Shown here piece by piece: positions 63,871-64,000 of a DNA stretch of 64,000 nucleotides. The DNA is from Enterobacter sp. 10-1 (GTDB lineage Bacteria > Pseudomonadota > Gammaproteobacteria > Enterobacterales > Enterobacteriaceae), in the NCBI GenBank assembly GCA_002270295.1, contig NISF01000001.1:248001-312000 (forward strand). Reading direction: 5' to 3'. The notes below the pieces were generated by a model. That model did no database searches and was not told where the DNA came from. It was given only the letters and a program-made list of their open reading frames with translations. The position numbers and the translations under genes are program-made. How positions within the stretch are numbered: the stretch's first letter is position 1; each line of letters starts with the position of its first letter.

Positions 63871-64000
63871 GAGGGGACGGCGATTACCGCCGGAGCAGTG
63901 GTGACCAAAGACGTGCCGCCGTATGCTGTGGTGGGTGGTAATCCGCCAAATTTATCAAATACCGCTTTGCGGAGTCAGATATTCAGCGTCTGCTTGCGCT
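63871..64000 (+). pseudogene. Remnant of a hexapeptide-repeat (CatB/Vat-type) acetyltransferase
   Basis: A frame reads GTAITAGAVVTKDVPPYAVVGGNPP, then a one-base loss at about 63948-63950 shifts the continuation, FIKYRFAESDIQRLLA, to the next frame. Both parts are the standard C-terminal end of xenobiotic acetyltransferases. The N-terminal two thirds are missing upstream, so it is 5'-truncated as well as frameshifted. It continues past the window edge. Confidence 0.7.

Overview
The window reads as chromosome of a member of the Enterobacteriaceae, most like the Klebsiella/Raoultella group. The grounds are high GC, dense short operons, many sugar PTS and ABC uptake systems, a CirA-like TonB receptor, CRP- and Fur-type sites, and ibrA/ibrB homologues. 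No rRNA, complete tRNA or CRISPR array was seen. Nearly everything is accessory catabolism, transport or stress functions rather than core housekeeping, and several genes look horizontally acquired.

Layout. 1-2.6 kb: the AT-richer end of a decayed integrative element (excisionase-like gene, unknown small genes, iteron-like repeats, a perfect 18-bp inverted repeat, an attachment-site-like scar). 2.9-10.8 kb (minus strand): a seven-gene operon for uptake and hydrolysis of an amide or peptide-like nitrogen source (AmiC-like sensor, AmiR-like ANTAR antiterminator, two permeases, binding protein, acetamidase/formamidase, fused double ATPase). It is preceded by a leader RNA with an ANTAR-type hexaloop hairpin that overlaps an intrinsic terminator. 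11-16 kb: a CirA-like TonB-dependent receptor convergent with an OmpR/EnvZ-type two-component pair that has a Fur-like site. 17-25.4 kb (minus): a self-contained PTS island with its own EI, HPr, IIA, IIB and IIC, a GH1 6-phospho-glycosidase, a DMT exporter and a PRD/EIIA regulator. The glycosidase carries Gln where GH1 enzymes have the acid/base Glu, as plant myrosinases do.

26-30.4 kb: LysR / serine hydrolase / MFS triad, then a frameshifted nucleotidyltransferase. 30.6-42.7 kb: an electrophile and redox-stress block with AcuR/AcuI-like regulator and reductase, a MalY/PatB-type C-S lyase, a single-polypeptide EgtB-EgtD fusion (ergothioneine biosynthesis) next to a membrane protein with duplicated palindromic operators, then ArsR, old yellow enzyme, aldehyde dehydrogenase, SDR and LysR genes. 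43-47.6 kb: FMN-dependent monooxygenase with a glycine-betaine-type ABC transporter. 47.6-52.4 kb: a mannose-family PTS with an attached CX5R phosphatase and a RpiR regulator. 52.5-57.7 kb: AraC/DJ-1 regulator, an alpha/beta hydrolase with two plausible starts, a second two-component system and MipA. 57.8-64 kb: small membrane proteins, DUF421, ibrB-ibrA with a LuxR-type gene, a GNAT enzyme and a broken hexapeptide acetyltransferase at the edge.

The strongest candidates for something new are (i) the EgtB-EgtD fusion with a neighbouring C-S lyase that could complete a minimal ergothioneine pathway, and (ii) the autonomous PTS with a Gln-type GH1 enzyme, which may be a phospho-thioglycosidase (bacterial myrosinase-like) pathway. 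Functional calls come from reading motifs by eye; no database search was run.
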